In this document: in pieces, positions 6,674 through 15,623 of the stretch
How the letters are laid out: every line of letters begins with the position of its first letter
How positions within the stretch are numbered: position 1 is the stretch's first letter
Source of the DNA: Comamonas kerstersii
GTDB taxonomy: Bacteria; Pseudomonadota; Gammaproteobacteria; Burkholderiales; Burkholderiaceae_C
Direction of reading: 5' to 3'
NCBI RefSeq assembly: GCF_008801935.1
Contig: NZ_VZOT01000007.1
Location: forward strand, 1 to 64,000
Length of the DNA: 64,000 nt
Translations under genes and position numbers: made by a program
Notes under the pieces: generated by a model
What the model was told of the DNA's origin: nothing
Database searches by the model: none
The model's input: only the letters and a program-made list of their open reading frames with translations

Positions 6674-9484
6674 TCAGAAACGGTATTCCAGATTGGCCGT
6701 CAAAGTGCGACCAGGGTAGAAGTTGTACCCCCATGCTGTGGGTGTGGCTTCCATTTTGTTGGTCACATTGGCCAGATAAATTCCGGCTCTTAACTGGTCG
6801 TTGAATTGGTAATTGACAAACAAGTCGAACTTGATGACTTTGGGCCAGAGATAGGTCTCAATAAACTGGCTTTGGCTTGGTATGGGCTGGGTTTGTCCTG
6901 CCTGCGTCCCAAGGTGATAATTATTCTGGACATCTCTGTCATACCAGTAGGCAGCGCGTTGCCTACCGCGATAATGCATCGTGCCTCCTAGCTCCAGCCT
7001 TCCCTGCATTGGGGTCAGTGCAGCAGTCAGGCTACCCCGAATGGGTTCAATCGTGCCTGCTTCCATCCAGTTCCAGCTCGAATAGCAAAGGCGTTCTCCT
7101 TTGCCAATATCGGTGTAGGAGTTTCCTCCATCACTTGTGGTCCCTGTTTGGTAGGCTCTACCACTAGGCACTTGCCAAGAGCAAAGCTTGTTGTCGTGTC
7201 GAATAGGCAGAGTCAGATTAGTCCGCACATAAAACAAAGGCTGCCGATACGCCAGATTCAGCTCAACGCCTTGACGAACAAAGGGATTGAGATTATTGAC
7301 GCTGGCCTGATCATTGCCTATGCCTGGCCAAGGGTAGCCTTCAGCAACCATGGGCCCCCATGTGATGTAGTTGCGGATGCGATTGCGGTAGAAGTTCACC
7401 CCTACATCCAGGCGATCACTTGTGGAAAGCCAACCTTCCTTCTTGTAGTTCATCCCCAGTTGCAGCGAGAGATTTTTTTCTGGCTCAAGATAGGGGTTTG
7501 CATAGAAATCTGCCCGGTTGAGTTCTCCATGCATATACATTTCATTGCTGGTAGGCGCACGTTCGCTATATCCCGCTTGTGTATAGAAAGTCAGGCCAGT
7601 TCCAGGGGGACTATATGAAACGCCCACATTGGCAGACTTGAGGTCCCACTGATGATCTCGCCGTCCTCTAACGGTCCGGAGATTACCGTACTGTGGGTCA
7701 GTCTTAATTTTGGCTCCGCTTTCTGCTGTGGCTGCTGCCGCAAGTTCTTTTAACTCATTTCCGGAGTAACCCAAGCCGCGGTAGTATTTTCGCCAATACG
7801 ATACGCCATAAACAACACCCTCTTGACTAATGTTCCCTTCCGTAAACACCGGGTTCAACACATCAAGCCAAACCCGTTGAAAGCCGATCCCTGCACTCGC
7901 TTGCCACGGGCCAGGGCCTTCCGTGCTCAATGAAAGGGCCAATCCCAGAGTGTCTGTACGTGAGTCAGGGTCAAATCGCATTATGTCGACATCACGCCCC
8001 TGCGTCTCTAACAGATATCTTTCGTAATACTCTGACTCTGTTTCGCTATCGACCTTTTTTCTGGCTTGCCTAAACTCCAATCCAGCATCTAGACGAAAAG
8101 GGCCGATAACTTCTGATTCCAAGCGACTTGTATTACTTAGTTTTATCCCTGTTGAGCCGACATCGGTGAAATAGTGAAGCGGTTGGTTTGCGGAAAAACC
8201 ATCACTAGCTCCAGTCCAGTTTTGTTTGCGATCCTGTCTTTCATGGAAGATTTGCACTTCAGGATTGAATATCTCTGAAAAGCTACCTTTCCATTTTAAG
8301 CTGGCCACTTGATTTCTCAGCTGCGTTCGGACAGACCAAGGATAGTCATGCCAAGAAGCCTCACCATCAACCCACCAGTTATCCTTGGTAGAGTTTTCAT
8401 TGACGGGAACCCAGATGGACGGCTGTTGGTCTGTTTCGTATTTGGCTTTGCTTGAGAATACAAATAACTCCAGACTCTGGTCATGGTCATCATTGAAATA
8501 ATGCCGCAGCCTTAACATCTGCGAGTCGGTTTCTTTTTGCGTTCCCTTTAATGGATTTTTGGCGGCTTGTTTAAGCCACTTTGCTTGATCTGTAGTTAGG
8601 CCACAATTGCTCATCCCTACATATCCATTCGCATGGTAACGGCAAGGACCGTGCTGATTAATATCGTGAATTGAAGAATCTGCACCGTGGTAAAACCACA
8701 GATTTCTACCGTGAATGCCATGCATTAGCTCGTCGTTGCTAATGTTGTCGCCAATTTTATAAAAGTCGTTTTTGCTGTGCGACGCACCGACCATTGCCTC
8801 CCAGCGCTCATTGCGCCCACCAAGGAAAAACGACCCAGATGGTTCTTGACCATTGCTATATTTACTGAAGCCGGTTGAACCCCGAACCATGCCACCAAAA
8901 TCTTTGCCTGGGCGCAGAATATCTTCCAGATCGAGATACTTGAAATCTACCGAACTTCCCAGGCTACCCAATGCACCAGTTCCTGAACTTCCGCCTCTTG
9001 TGACCTCAATGCTCTTCAGAAACTGCGGATCAATAAAAATGGAGCCGGTCTGGCCGATGTCACGGGTGAATGCATGAAAATTCTGGTTAATACCTTCAAG
9101 CGACTGAGAAACACGCCCATGCCCCGCAATCCCCTGCACCCCTACAGACACTTCCGGCCTGGCATACAAACTGTTGACCGACGTCCCTGATATCTGGTCA
9201 ATCAGGTCGCTCATGTGGCTGGCACCGCGCCGCTCTACATCTTCCTTGCTGGCCCCGGTGGTATTGCCGATCTTCTTTTCCTGTTCTTCAGCGGTGCCGG
9301 TGACGGTAACCGTATCCAGGGTGATGGCTGCACTACCTGGGTTTTCGTGAGAGCTGTTCTCTTCGCTGGTACTTGTGGTTGTCGCCAGGCCTGATGACGA
9401 GGGTAGAGCGGTCTGCGCAAGTGCGGCTTGGCTCCCCAATGCCAGGGCCATCGCCAAGCACAAGCGCTTGGGCCGGAAACGCAT
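6674..9484 (-). CDS. hasR: TonB-dependent heme/hemophore receptor (HasR-like)
   Basis: The 936-residue outer-membrane receptor has a signal peptide ending in AALAQ, a TonB box-like D-T-V-T-V-T-G, a plug domain, and a 22-strand-type barrel ending in Tyr-Arg-Phe. ERAP-x(4)-E-M-Y followed by N-P-Y-L-E-P-E matches the FRAP/NPNL signature of heme receptors. It would import heme delivered by the adjacent hemophore using TonB energy. ATG 9484 is chosen over an in-frame start 26 codons upstream because it has GGAGA five bases before it and starts the signal peptide directly. The gene is visibly more AT-rich than hasDEF, suggesting a different history. Upstream lies a Fur-box-like sequence. Confidence 0.88.
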   Translation of the reverse strand: MRFRPKRLCLAMALALGSQAALAQTALPSSSGLATTTSTSEENSSHENPGSAAITLDTVTVTGTAEEQEKKIGNTTGASKEDVERRGASHMSDLIDQISGTSVNSLYARPEVSVGVQGIAGHGRVSQSLEGINQNFHAFTRDIGQTGSIFIDPQFLKSIEVTRGGSSGTGALGSLGSSVDFKYLDLEDILRPGKDFGGMVRGSTGFSKYSNGQEPSGSFFLGGRNERWEAMVGASHSKNDFYKIGDNISNDELMHGIHGRNLWFYHGADSSIHDINQHGPCRYHANGYVGMSNCGLTTDQAKWLKQAAKNPLKGTQKETDSQMLRLRHYFNDDHDQSLELFVFSSKAKYETDQQPSIWVPVNENSTKDNWWVDGEASWHDYPWSVRTQLRNQVASLKWKGSFSEIFNPEVQIFHERQDRKQNWTGASDGFSANQPLHYFTDVGSTGIKLSNTSRLESEVIGPFRLDAGLEFRQARKKVDSETESEYYERYLLETQGRDVDIMRFDPDSRTDTLGLALSLSTEGPGPWQASAGIGFQRVWLDVLNPVFTEGNISQEGVVYGVSYWRKYYRGLGYSGNELKELAAAATAESGAKIKTDPQYGNLRTVRGRRDHQWDLKSANVGVSYSPPGTGLTFYTQAGYSERAPTSNEMYMHGELNRADFYANPYLEPEKNLSLQLGMNYKKEGWLSTSDRLDVGVNFYRNRIRNYITWGPMVAEGYPWPGIGNDQASVNNLNPFVRQGVELNLAYRQPLFYVRTNLTLPIRHDNKLCSWQVPSGRAYQTGTTSDGGNSYTDIGKGERLCYSSWNWMEAGTIEPIRGSLTAALTPMQGRLELGGTMHYRGRQRAAYWYDRDVQNNYHLGTQAGQTQPIPSQSQFIETYLWPKVIKFDLFVNYQFNDQLRAGIYLANVTNKMEATPTAWGYNFYPGRTLTANLEYRF

Positions 9485-9593
9485 GGTGTCTCCGTTAGAC
9501 ACGCGCTCTGACCGAACCTTCTGAGGCTGATTGCGCCTCCCCATCTCCAACCGCAAAGCCATTGACTTTCTCCCTTTTAATGCTAATAAAAGT

Positions 9594-9612
9594 GCGAATG
9601 AGAAGCAATTAC
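9594..9612 (-). promoter_or_regulatory. Candidate Fur box upstream of hasR
   Basis: The 19 bases GCGAATGAGAAGCAATTAC match the Fur consensus GATAATGATAATCATTATC at 12 positions. They lie 110-128 bases upstream of the hasR start, next to a plausible minus-strand -35/-10 pair (TTGCTT, TAGCAT). Iron repression by Fur is the expected control of a heme-uptake operon. The wider gap 9485-9949 holds this site and the palindrome at 9730 and no convincing gene. Confidence 0.5.
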
Positions 9613-9729
9613 CTCGATAAAAAAAGAAACCTGCGAACCGGCCAAGACCGGCCCCCCCAAGTCACGCGCTCCTTCAGGAGTGGTGATGGGTCAAAACATG
9701 CAAGTTGAAGTTGCGTTTCGCGCAGGAGC

Positions 9730-9745
9730 TTACAGTCCGCTGTAA
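9730..9745. promoter_or_regulatory. Palindromic operator candidate
   Basis: A perfect 6-bp inverted repeat, TTACAG-TCCG-CTGTAA, lies in the gap between the araC remnant and hasR. It could bind a dimeric regulator or form a small hairpin in the hasR leader. No bound protein can be named. Confidence 0.35.
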
Positions 9746-9949
9746 TCCCACTTCTCTGGCTAAATCATCCCCAGATTCCGCAAACCTTGCTAACGGGTTC
9801 CGGAAAAAATTTGACATATCGAGGATTTTTGTTGCAGTGCGATCTTCGTGGCGAGAAGACGCTTCACAGCACGTCGTGCTGGCCATCGTCGTTGCCCGCC
9901 ATGAGGGTGCCTGCGCAACGCACGGCGCCCTGCGGTATGGCTCGACGGA

Positions 9950-10180
9950 TCAGAGCAAAAACGGGGGAGCGTCTTGCTGAACAATGCGCGGGCTGATGCC
10001 CAGGGCGCATTGCTTGGGCGAGATGCCGGTGTGGCCGCGGAACATGCGGCTGAAATGGCTGAGGTTGGCGAAACCGCAGCAAGCGGCGGTCTCGGTGACA
10101 CTAGTGCCGCGTTTGAGCATGGCGACCGCAGCGTTGAGCCGGATGCGCGTCAGGCAGGCATGTACCGAGCAGCCGTAGAG
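9950..10180 (-). pseudogene. AraC-family regulator, C-terminal DNA-binding domain only
   Basis: About 75 residues of an AraC/XylS-type double HTH domain remain, including R-I-R-L-N-x-A, the T-E-T-A-x-x-C-G-F-x-x-L-S-H-F-S-R-x-F second helix set and G-I-S-P. Homology begins almost exactly where the right 616-bp repeat begins (10179). The N-terminal sensor domain is absent and no start codon fits, so the gene was cut by the rearrangement. AraC-type regulators commonly activate neighbouring siderophore or heme receptor genes. Loss of this one may change hasR control. Confidence 0.85.
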
Positions 10181-10546
10181 CGCAATGCGCTGGGTATTCC
10201 CGCGTTTGGTCATGTGCAGTGGACGCCAGAGATGCTGGTGGCACTCGGCACAGACAGCGATGCCGCACTGGCCAAACGCTGGGGCATGAGCAAAGCCAGT
10301 GTGGTGGCCAAGCGCAAGGAGCTGGGGATTGCCTGCACTTCAGAGCAGCAAGGCGGTGCATTTGACTGGACCCCTGAAGCCGTAGCACTGCTGGGCACGG
10401 CATCGGACGCCAAGGTGGCTGAGCAGCTGGGCCTGAGCCGCCTGACGGTCTATAACGCGCGCATGGCGCGAGGCATTCCTGCCGCCGGGCGCAGCAAGGC
10501 TGCCGCGCCCGACAGCGGGCAGCTTACTTCCCGAACTGATACGTAA
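10179..10546 (+). pseudogene. HTH-repeat gene, 5'-truncated (right copy)
   Basis: Two W-T-P-E / LGT-x-SDA HTH-like repeats as in the left copy. The open frame continues left to 9974, but that part is antisense to the AraC domain and is not a natural N-terminus. The real gene therefore begins in the repeat at 10179 without its own start and is probably a remnant. ATG 10214 could still start a 110-residue protein holding both repeats. Its 3' end overlaps the convergent tpsB stop by 23 bases. Confidence 0.6.
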
Positions 10547-10794
10547 GGGCCAGGCCGTATCGCAGCTTGCGCGCAGGGTTTTGCGGGCTGCGGTCCCCCT
10601 GTGGCTTGGAGACGGAGAGGTCCAGGCTGTAGTAGCGCTGGTCGCCAAAGCGCACGCCCAGGCTGGTGGATCGCAAAGTCTGGTCGCGATAGGCCGACTC
10701 ATGGAACCAGGTGCGCGCCTCTTCAAACAGCAGGTAGGGCTCCAGCGTCTTGATCCAGCGATTGCTGGGGGAGCTGAACATGCGGTTCATTTCC
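10179..10794. repeat. 616-bp direct repeat, right copy
   Basis: Second copy of the repeat at 1-616, same orientation, one base different. Its left edge coincides with the truncation point of the araC gene. Its right edge (10794) lies inside the longer tpsB gene, so this copy is continuous with the parental tpsB locus and the left copy is the derived fragment. Confidence 0.95.
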
Positions 10795-12211
10795 AGACTC
10801 ACGCCTACGCCCTGATCGCCAGCCGCTTCACCCGCCAGATAGCCGCGGCCAAAGCGCCAGCTGCCATAGCTGACGCGTTCGGATGTGGGGACGGTGTCAG
10901 GCGACATCTGGCCGTTGATGGCAAAGCCTGCCCCCCACAGGCTTTGGGTGCGCCAGCGTGCTTCATAGTCCAGATTCAGGCGGCTGAAGTTGAACTTGGC
11001 CGTGCTCGGCAGCAGGCCTGCTGTCTCGGAGCTGCCTGCTCCCAGCGCGTTCAGGCCCTGGGTGAAGGCCAGTCTGGCATTGTGAGCCATGTATGTGCTG
11101 GAGCGTTGCCAGTGGATGTGGGCTTGCAGCGCGCGGACTTTTTCTTCATAGCCCAATTCCTCGTCAAACGCCTGAAAGTAGTAGGCCTTGCGGTAGTTCA
11201 GCCCGTACAGATTGGCCCCAATGATGGTGCTGCCCTGTGCAGACAGTTGCCATGGGTGGCTGATGCCCAGATCCAGCTTGCGCTGGTAGGTGGTGTCGTC
11301 ATATGCATACTGAAAGTAAGAGGAGTTGTCGCTGCCCTTGAAGTCTGAAAAGCTCAGGCGCATGGTCGTGCCCTTGGCGTTGAGCCACTGGTTCCAGGCG
11401 GCAGAGATAAAGCGCTCCTTGTCTGGATTGTCGAGCAGGGCAGCAAACTGCAGCTGTGAACCAGTCCACAGCGGTTCGTTCAGGGTCAGATTGGCAATCG
11501 CTTTGGGGTCATCCTTGTCGACGTCTGCACTCAGGTTAAACACCACAGGCTCACGCTCGACTTCCAGCACCAGGGGTGTGCGCCATCGGTGTTCTGAGGC
11601 AGATTGGCCTGAGCCTTGACCTTCAGGTGTGACATGCGTGACATCAGCAATGTCTGGCGGGTAAAGACTTCGCCTTGCAGCGGCTTGTCGTCCAGAATGG
11701 GCTGTGCCATGGCCTGCAGCATGTCTGCAGACCTCCCTGGGTCGCCTTCGATGCGCACTTGCTGTACATAGCCCTCGACCGCAATCACGCGCACGATGCC
11801 GTTTTCAAAAGTCTGCGTGGGCAGATAGACAAAGGACAGGGGGTACCCCGCCTTCTGGTACAGCTGAGTGGCAGCCTGAGCTGCCAGCGCCAGATGGGCA
11901 ATGCTGACCGGCTTGCCTGCCAGTGGCTGAAACAGGGCAGCAACTTCTGCAAAGGCAATGGCATTGACGCCGGAAATATCAATGCGCTGTGGAGTGATCA
12001 GTGTGGATAGCTGCAGCTGTCGTGCATTGAGCTGCTTTTCAGTTTGCAGCGCGGTATCAGGGGCGATGGTGGCAGGCTGTGGTGCTGGCTGCGGTGAATG
12101 AATGGGGGGTAAGGTGTTGAGAGGGTTGCCGCCAGTGCTTTGCGCAAAGCTGAGAACGGGAAGCGCCAAGGTGCTCAGTCCGACGATAAATCGCACCTGG
12201 TGGGTATGCAT
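10524..12211 (-). pseudogene. Two-partner secretion transporter TpsB (ShlB/FhaC family), frameshifted
   Basis: Two frames make one TpsB protein of about 560 residues: signal peptide (start ATG 12211 with GAAGGA; ends LSFAQ), POTRA domains, and a 16-strand barrel ending YQFGK. Frame one (12211 to ~11570) runs through NLPQNTDGAH and then shifts. Frame two resumes with L-V-L-E-V-E-R-E-P, normal POTRA sequence. The shift falls at a short C run, consistent with loss of one base. TpsB proteins export large TpsA exoproteins, but no TpsA gene is in the window. A sequencing error, real decay or phase variation are all possible. Confidence 0.85.
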
Positions 12212-12224
12212 AGGCTGATCCTTC

Positions 12225-12274
12225 AAAAAAATATGGATAGCGGCTCCGATGAAGGGCATCGGTCGCTATCCATA
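12225..12274 (-). terminator. Strong hairpin terminator just upstream of tpsB start
   Basis: An 11-bp perfect arm (TATGGATAGCG / CGCTATCCATA) encloses a second 6-bp stem (CCGATG/CATCGG). On the minus strand it is followed by seven T, then by the tpsB ribosome site and ATG. It separates the lipoprotein gene from tpsB. Its closeness to the start codon means it could also act as an attenuator or occlude translation. Confidence 0.75.
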
Positions 12275-12368
12275 AATGATTGCAATATTTAGTTACAACT
12301 CTTGTCAGTCAATGGATGATTTGCATCCTTTTTCTGATCGAGTAATGGGGCAGTGGCTGACAGCCGGA

Positions 12369-13802
12369 TCAACGGCGGCTGAGCAGGCCTCCCAGCAGGC
12401 CGCCTAGCAAGCCACCATTTTGTGTGGTGGTTGTGTTGCCGCTAGGTGCGGAAGTCGCAGGGGCGCTACCTGTAGCAGTTTGGCCACCGCTGGTCAGGCC
12501 GGAGGTCAGGGGCGTGAGCACACCGGCGAGCAGGCCACCAGCAGGGGCTGTGGCGCCTGCCTGGCTGCCACCGAGTACACCGCCAAGCAGCCCACCATTG
12601 CCGCCGAGCAAACCACCGACCAAGCCTGCATTGGGATCGAGCAGTCCACCCACCAGACCGCTCACAGGTGCAGTTGCGCTACCAGCTTGGTCGCCACCGA
12701 GCACACCGCCGAGCAGGCCACCATTGCCGCCGAGCAAACCACCGACCAGACCGGCATTGGGATCCAGCAGCCCGCCCAGCAGACCACCTGCGGGTGCAGC
12801 GGTGCCGTCTTGGCCACCACCTAGGACTCCACCAAGCAAGCCACCGTTGGCGCCACCGAGCAAGCCGCTGGAGCTGCCTGCTGCGTCACCGCCTGCAATG
12901 CCGCCTAGCGCGCTGACCACATGGCCCAGCTGGCCTGTCAGAGAGCCAACAGGTGCAACAACTGGCAGACCTGTGCTCTGGACGGTGTCGCCCACGTTGG
13001 TGACCAGGCCGCCCACCGTGGTGAGCAGGTTGTTCACGGGCTGTGCCAGGCCTGTGGTGGTGCCTACGTTCTGCACTACGCCCAGCACTGTGCCGGCGAC
13101 GGGTGTCACGGTATTGCTGAGGGTAGAGGTCAGGCCGGCTACAGGGGCGCTGGTGATGATGTCACCCGCGGTGTAGCCCACATTGGTGACCAGTTGACCC
13201 ACGCCACCAACCAGGTTGCCAGTCAGGTCTGTCACTGCGCCGACAGGGCCCAGCTGAGAGCCAAGGGCCTGTACCAGGCCGCCAGCTTCAGTAACGGCAT
13301 GGCCTGTATGCACGAGCAGGCCTTCTGCGCCAGTCAGCGTGGTGCCAATGGGGTCTTCAGCTGTTCCCAGCTGACCAAGGCCTGCGCCAATGCTCATTGC
13401 CAGCGAATCTACGCCATCACCCAGTTCGGATAGTACGGGCGTGACACCGTGCCCTTCGGGCAGGAGTGTGGATGTCAGCAGCCCATCGGCTACACCACCC
13501 AGATCGGTAAGTGCGGTGGGAAGCGCACGAACACCCGTGGCAGTTTCTTGTACGGCGTTTTCTACAGGCGTAAAAGCAGTAGGTGTCGGCTGTGCAGGAA
13601 GGTTGGGATTTGTTCCTGGATTTGTGCCTGTTCCGGGGCCAGTCCCTGTGCCAGGGTTTGTGGGGGTGGAACCGCTTGTATCGCCCATGGATGTTTTGAC
13701 AGATCCATTGCTGCCGCATGCAGCAAGACTCAGAACCAGGCTGGAAACCGCTACCATCTGGATAGTTTTCCGCCAGGGAGATGGGTCAGAAAATTTGCTC
13801 AT
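12369..13802 (-). CDS. Gly/Leu-rich repeat lipoprotein
   Basis: This 477-residue exported lipoprotein has a signal peptide with lipobox L-S-L-A-A-C (Cys29), then a Thr/Pro/Gly linker (about residues 40-75). A Val/Thr/Gly-rich middle follows, and the C-terminal part is dominated by GGLLGG motifs. About three tandem units of ~42 residues (coded near 12568-12943) contain DPNAGLVGGLLGG and NGGLLGGVLGG. Similar proteins are often labelled collagen-like, but no Gly-X-Y triplet run is visible. A surface-anchored structural or adhesive role is possible but unproven. A ribosome site GGAG precedes ATG 13802. It lies upstream of tpsB but is separated from it by a strong terminator. Confidence 0.75.
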   Translation of the reverse strand: MSKFSDPSPWRKTIQMVAVSSLVLSLAACGSNGSVKTSMGDTSGSTPTNPGTGTGPGTGTNPGTNPNLPAQPTPTAFTPVENAVQETATGVRALPTALTDLGGVADGLLTSTLLPEGHGVTPVLSELGDGVDSLAMSIGAGLGQLGTAEDPIGTTLTGAEGLLVHTGHAVTEAGGLVQALGSQLGPVGAVTDLTGNLVGGVGQLVTNVGYTAGDIITSAPVAGLTSTLSNTVTPVAGTVLGVVQNVGTTTGLAQPVNNLLTTVGGLVTNVGDTVQSTGLPVVAPVGSLTGQLGHVVSALGGIAGGDAAGSSSGLLGGANGGLLGGVLGGGQDGTAAPAGGLLGGLLDPNAGLVGGLLGGNGGLLGGVLGGDQAGSATAPVSGLVGGLLDPNAGLVGGLLGGNGGLLGGVLGGSQAGATAPAGGLLAGVLTPLTSGLTSGGQTATGSAPATSAPSGNTTTTQNGGLLGGLLGGLLSRR

Positions 13803-13810
13803 GATTAACT

Positions 13811-13830
13811 CCGTATGAAAGTTCGTACGG
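13811..13830. promoter_or_regulatory. Imperfect palindrome in the lipoprotein gene leader
   Basis: CCGTATGAAAGTTCGTACGG is a near-palindrome that begins eight bases upstream of the lipoprotein start and overlaps its ribosome site. It could be an operator or a translational hairpin. The remaining bases to 14094 are AT-rich divergent promoter region with no further gene. Confidence 0.35.
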
Positions 13831-14094
13831 AATGGTCACATTTTGAAAATATTCTGCCTAATTAGCTTTTTTAAATGGATAGTCAATACGATTGAAGGTT
13901 AGAAAGAATAGAAAAATATTTTTATAAGAGATTAAATGTTTGATAGAAGAAATTTAAATATATAAGCGAATTGGTGCTTATTGAGTGATTTTTCGCGAAT
14001 GCTATCACCGTAGAAAAAGCTTGCTTGTCAGACAGCGCCTATTTGCAAGAAGGTTAAATTAGGTTCGTATAATTCGAAACGAAAGGTAATTTTT

Positions 14095-15291
14095 ATGGAT
14101 TTCGCACAACGTTTGGACAATGTGGAAACCTCCGCCATCCGTGAGCTGTTCAAGCTGCTGGGCAAGCCCGGCATCATCAGCTTTGCGGGTGGCTTTCCGG
14201 ACAGCGCCATGTTTGATGTGGATGGCATTACGCAATCCTCACAGAAAGCACTGCAGGAAAATGCCGGCATGGCGCTGCAATACGGCGCGACCGAAGGTTT
14301 TGGTCCACTGCGTGAGCAGCTGGCGGCTTTCATGGCCACCAAAGGTGCCAAGGATGTCGCGCCCGAGCAGCTCATCGTCACCACAGGTAGCCAGCAGGCG
14401 CTGGATCTGCTGGGCAAGTGCATGGTCAGCCCTGGCGACAAGGTGATTGTGGAAGGGCCTACCTTCCTGGCCACCATCCAGTGCTTCCGTCTGTATGGTG
14501 CAGAAGTCATCAGCGCCCCGGTAGATGGCAACGGCGTGATCGTCGAAGCGTTGGAGAAGCTGATCGCTGAGCACCAGCCCAAGCTGGTCTACCTGATTCC
14601 CACCTTCGGCAACCCCAGCGGTGCCACACTGAGCCTGGAGCGTCGCAAGCGCGTGCTGGAGCTGGCCGTGAAGTACCAGACACTGGTGGTCGAGGACGAC
14701 CCCTATGGTGATCTGTACTTTGATGCGCCGCCTCCTGCCAGCCTGCTGGCGCTGTCGCCGGAGGTGCCCGGCAGCCGCGAATGGCTGGCGCACTGCGGTT
14801 CGCTCTCCAAGGTGCTCAGCCCCGGTCTGCGCATTGGCTGGCTGATTGCCAACCCTGAGCTGCTGGCCAAGGCCGTGATGTGCAAGCAGTTCAGCGATGC
14901 CCACACCAGCACCTTTGCCCAGGCTACGGCAGCGCAATACCTGCAGGCAGGCCATATGCCAGCGACCTTGGCCAAGGTGCGCAAGGTCTACGCATCGCGC
15001 GCCAAGGCCATGATGGATGCGCTGCGCAGCGAGCTGGGCGATGCCGTGGAATTCACCGAACCCCAGGGTGGTCTGTTCCTGTGGGTGCACCTGACAGGTA
15101 AGGGCGGCAAGCTGGCCGATGCCAACGAGCTGGCCAAGCGCGCTATCGAGCAGGGCGTGGCTTTCGTGCCCGGTGCTCCGTTTTTCAGCCAGAACCCTGA
15201 TGTGTCCACGCTGCGCCTGTCGTTTGCGACGGCCGATGAGGACAAGATCCGCGAAGGCGTAGCCCGTCTGGCAAAGGCTTTGAACGCATGA
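14095..15291 (+). CDS. PLP-dependent aminotransferase (class I/II, LysN/2-aminoadipate type)
   Basis: This 398-residue fold-type I aminotransferase carries the usual cofactor motifs: NPSG (after P-T-F-G), DDPYGDLYFD with the Asp that binds the pyridine nitrogen, and GSLSKVLSPGLRIGW with the Schiff-base lysine near residue 239 and the phosphate-binding Arg. Transamination of an amino acid to a 2-oxo acid in the cytoplasm is expected. The closest well-known relatives act on 2-aminoadipate, leucine or aromatic amino acids, so the substrate is open. The start follows a GAAAGG site. The next gene overlaps by four bases. Confidence 0.9.
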   Translation: MDFAQRLDNVETSAIRELFKLLGKPGIISFAGGFPDSAMFDVDGITQSSQKALQENAGMALQYGATEGFGPLREQLAAFMATKGAKDVAPEQLIVTTGSQQALDLLGKCMVSPGDKVIVEGPTFLATIQCFRLYGAEVISAPVDGNGVIVEALEKLIAEHQPKLVYLIPTFGNPSGATLSLERRKRVLELAVKYQTLVVEDDPYGDLYFDAPPPASLLALSPEVPGSREWLAHCGSLSKVLSPGLRIGWLIANPELLAKAVMCKQFSDAHTSTFAQATAAQYLQAGHMPATLAKVRKVYASRAKAMMDALRSELGDAVEFTEPQGGLFLWVHLTGKGGKLADANELAKRAIEQGVAFVPGAPFFSQNPDVSTLRLSFATADEDKIREGVARLAKALNA

Positions 15292-15512
15292 GTGACACTG
15301 CCTTGGAAGCGCTGGAGGCGCGCGTGATGGAGCTGGAGGTCAAGGCCAGCTACACGGACGATCTGCTGGAGCAGCTGAACATGACGATTTATCGCCAGCA
15401 AAAGCAGATCGATGTGCTGGTCGATGAATTGCGTGAACTGCGCAAGCGCACGCCAGAGGCTGCGCCCGGCGCTGGCGTCAGCATGCGCGACGAAATTCCG
15501 CCGCATTATTGA
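15288..15512 (+). CDS. slyX: SlyX family protein
   Basis: This 74-residue, mostly coiled-coil protein has the family pattern: acidic N-terminal helix, Y-T-D-D-L-L-E-Q-L-N, I-Y-R-Q-Q-K-Q-I-D, and the conserved C-terminal P-P-H-Y. Function is unknown in all organisms. Its ATG overlaps the aminotransferase stop (ATGA), so the two are translationally coupled. A strong bidirectional terminator follows. Confidence 0.9.
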   Translation: MSDTALEALEARVMELEVKASYTDDLLEQLNMTIYRQQKQIDVLVDELRELRKRTPEAAPGAGVSMRDEIPPHY

Positions 15513-15527
15513 CGGCTGCTTCCATAG

Positions 15528-15615
15528 AAAGAGCGCCTTGCGCTGATATATAAAGGGTTTCAGATAGAAAACTATTTGAAACCCTTGCATATCAAGCGCT
15601 GGGCGCTCTTTTTTT
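15528..15615. terminator. Bidirectional terminator between slyX and glnD
   Basis: A long two-part stem-loop has outer arms AAAGAGCGCC / GGCGCTCTTT and inner arms AAGGGTTTCA / TGAAACCCTT. It has T-runs on the plus strand and A-runs on the other side. It separates convergent slyX and glnD. Confidence 0.85.
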
Positions 15616-15623
15616 ATGCAGAC

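Noticed and set aside
9974-10178. N-terminal extension of the HTH-repeat gene
   Set aside because: It is exactly antisense to a clear AraC double-HTH domain, so only the part from 10179 is real coding sequence.
12568-12943. CRISPR-like array
   Set aside because: The ~126-base direct repeats are in-frame coding repeats of the lipoprotein with no spacers. No CRISPR array was seen anywhere in the window.
12424-13176. Pro/Ser-rich plus-strand frame
   Set aside because: It mirrors the Gly/Leu repeat lipoprotein on the other strand; repeats make both frames open.
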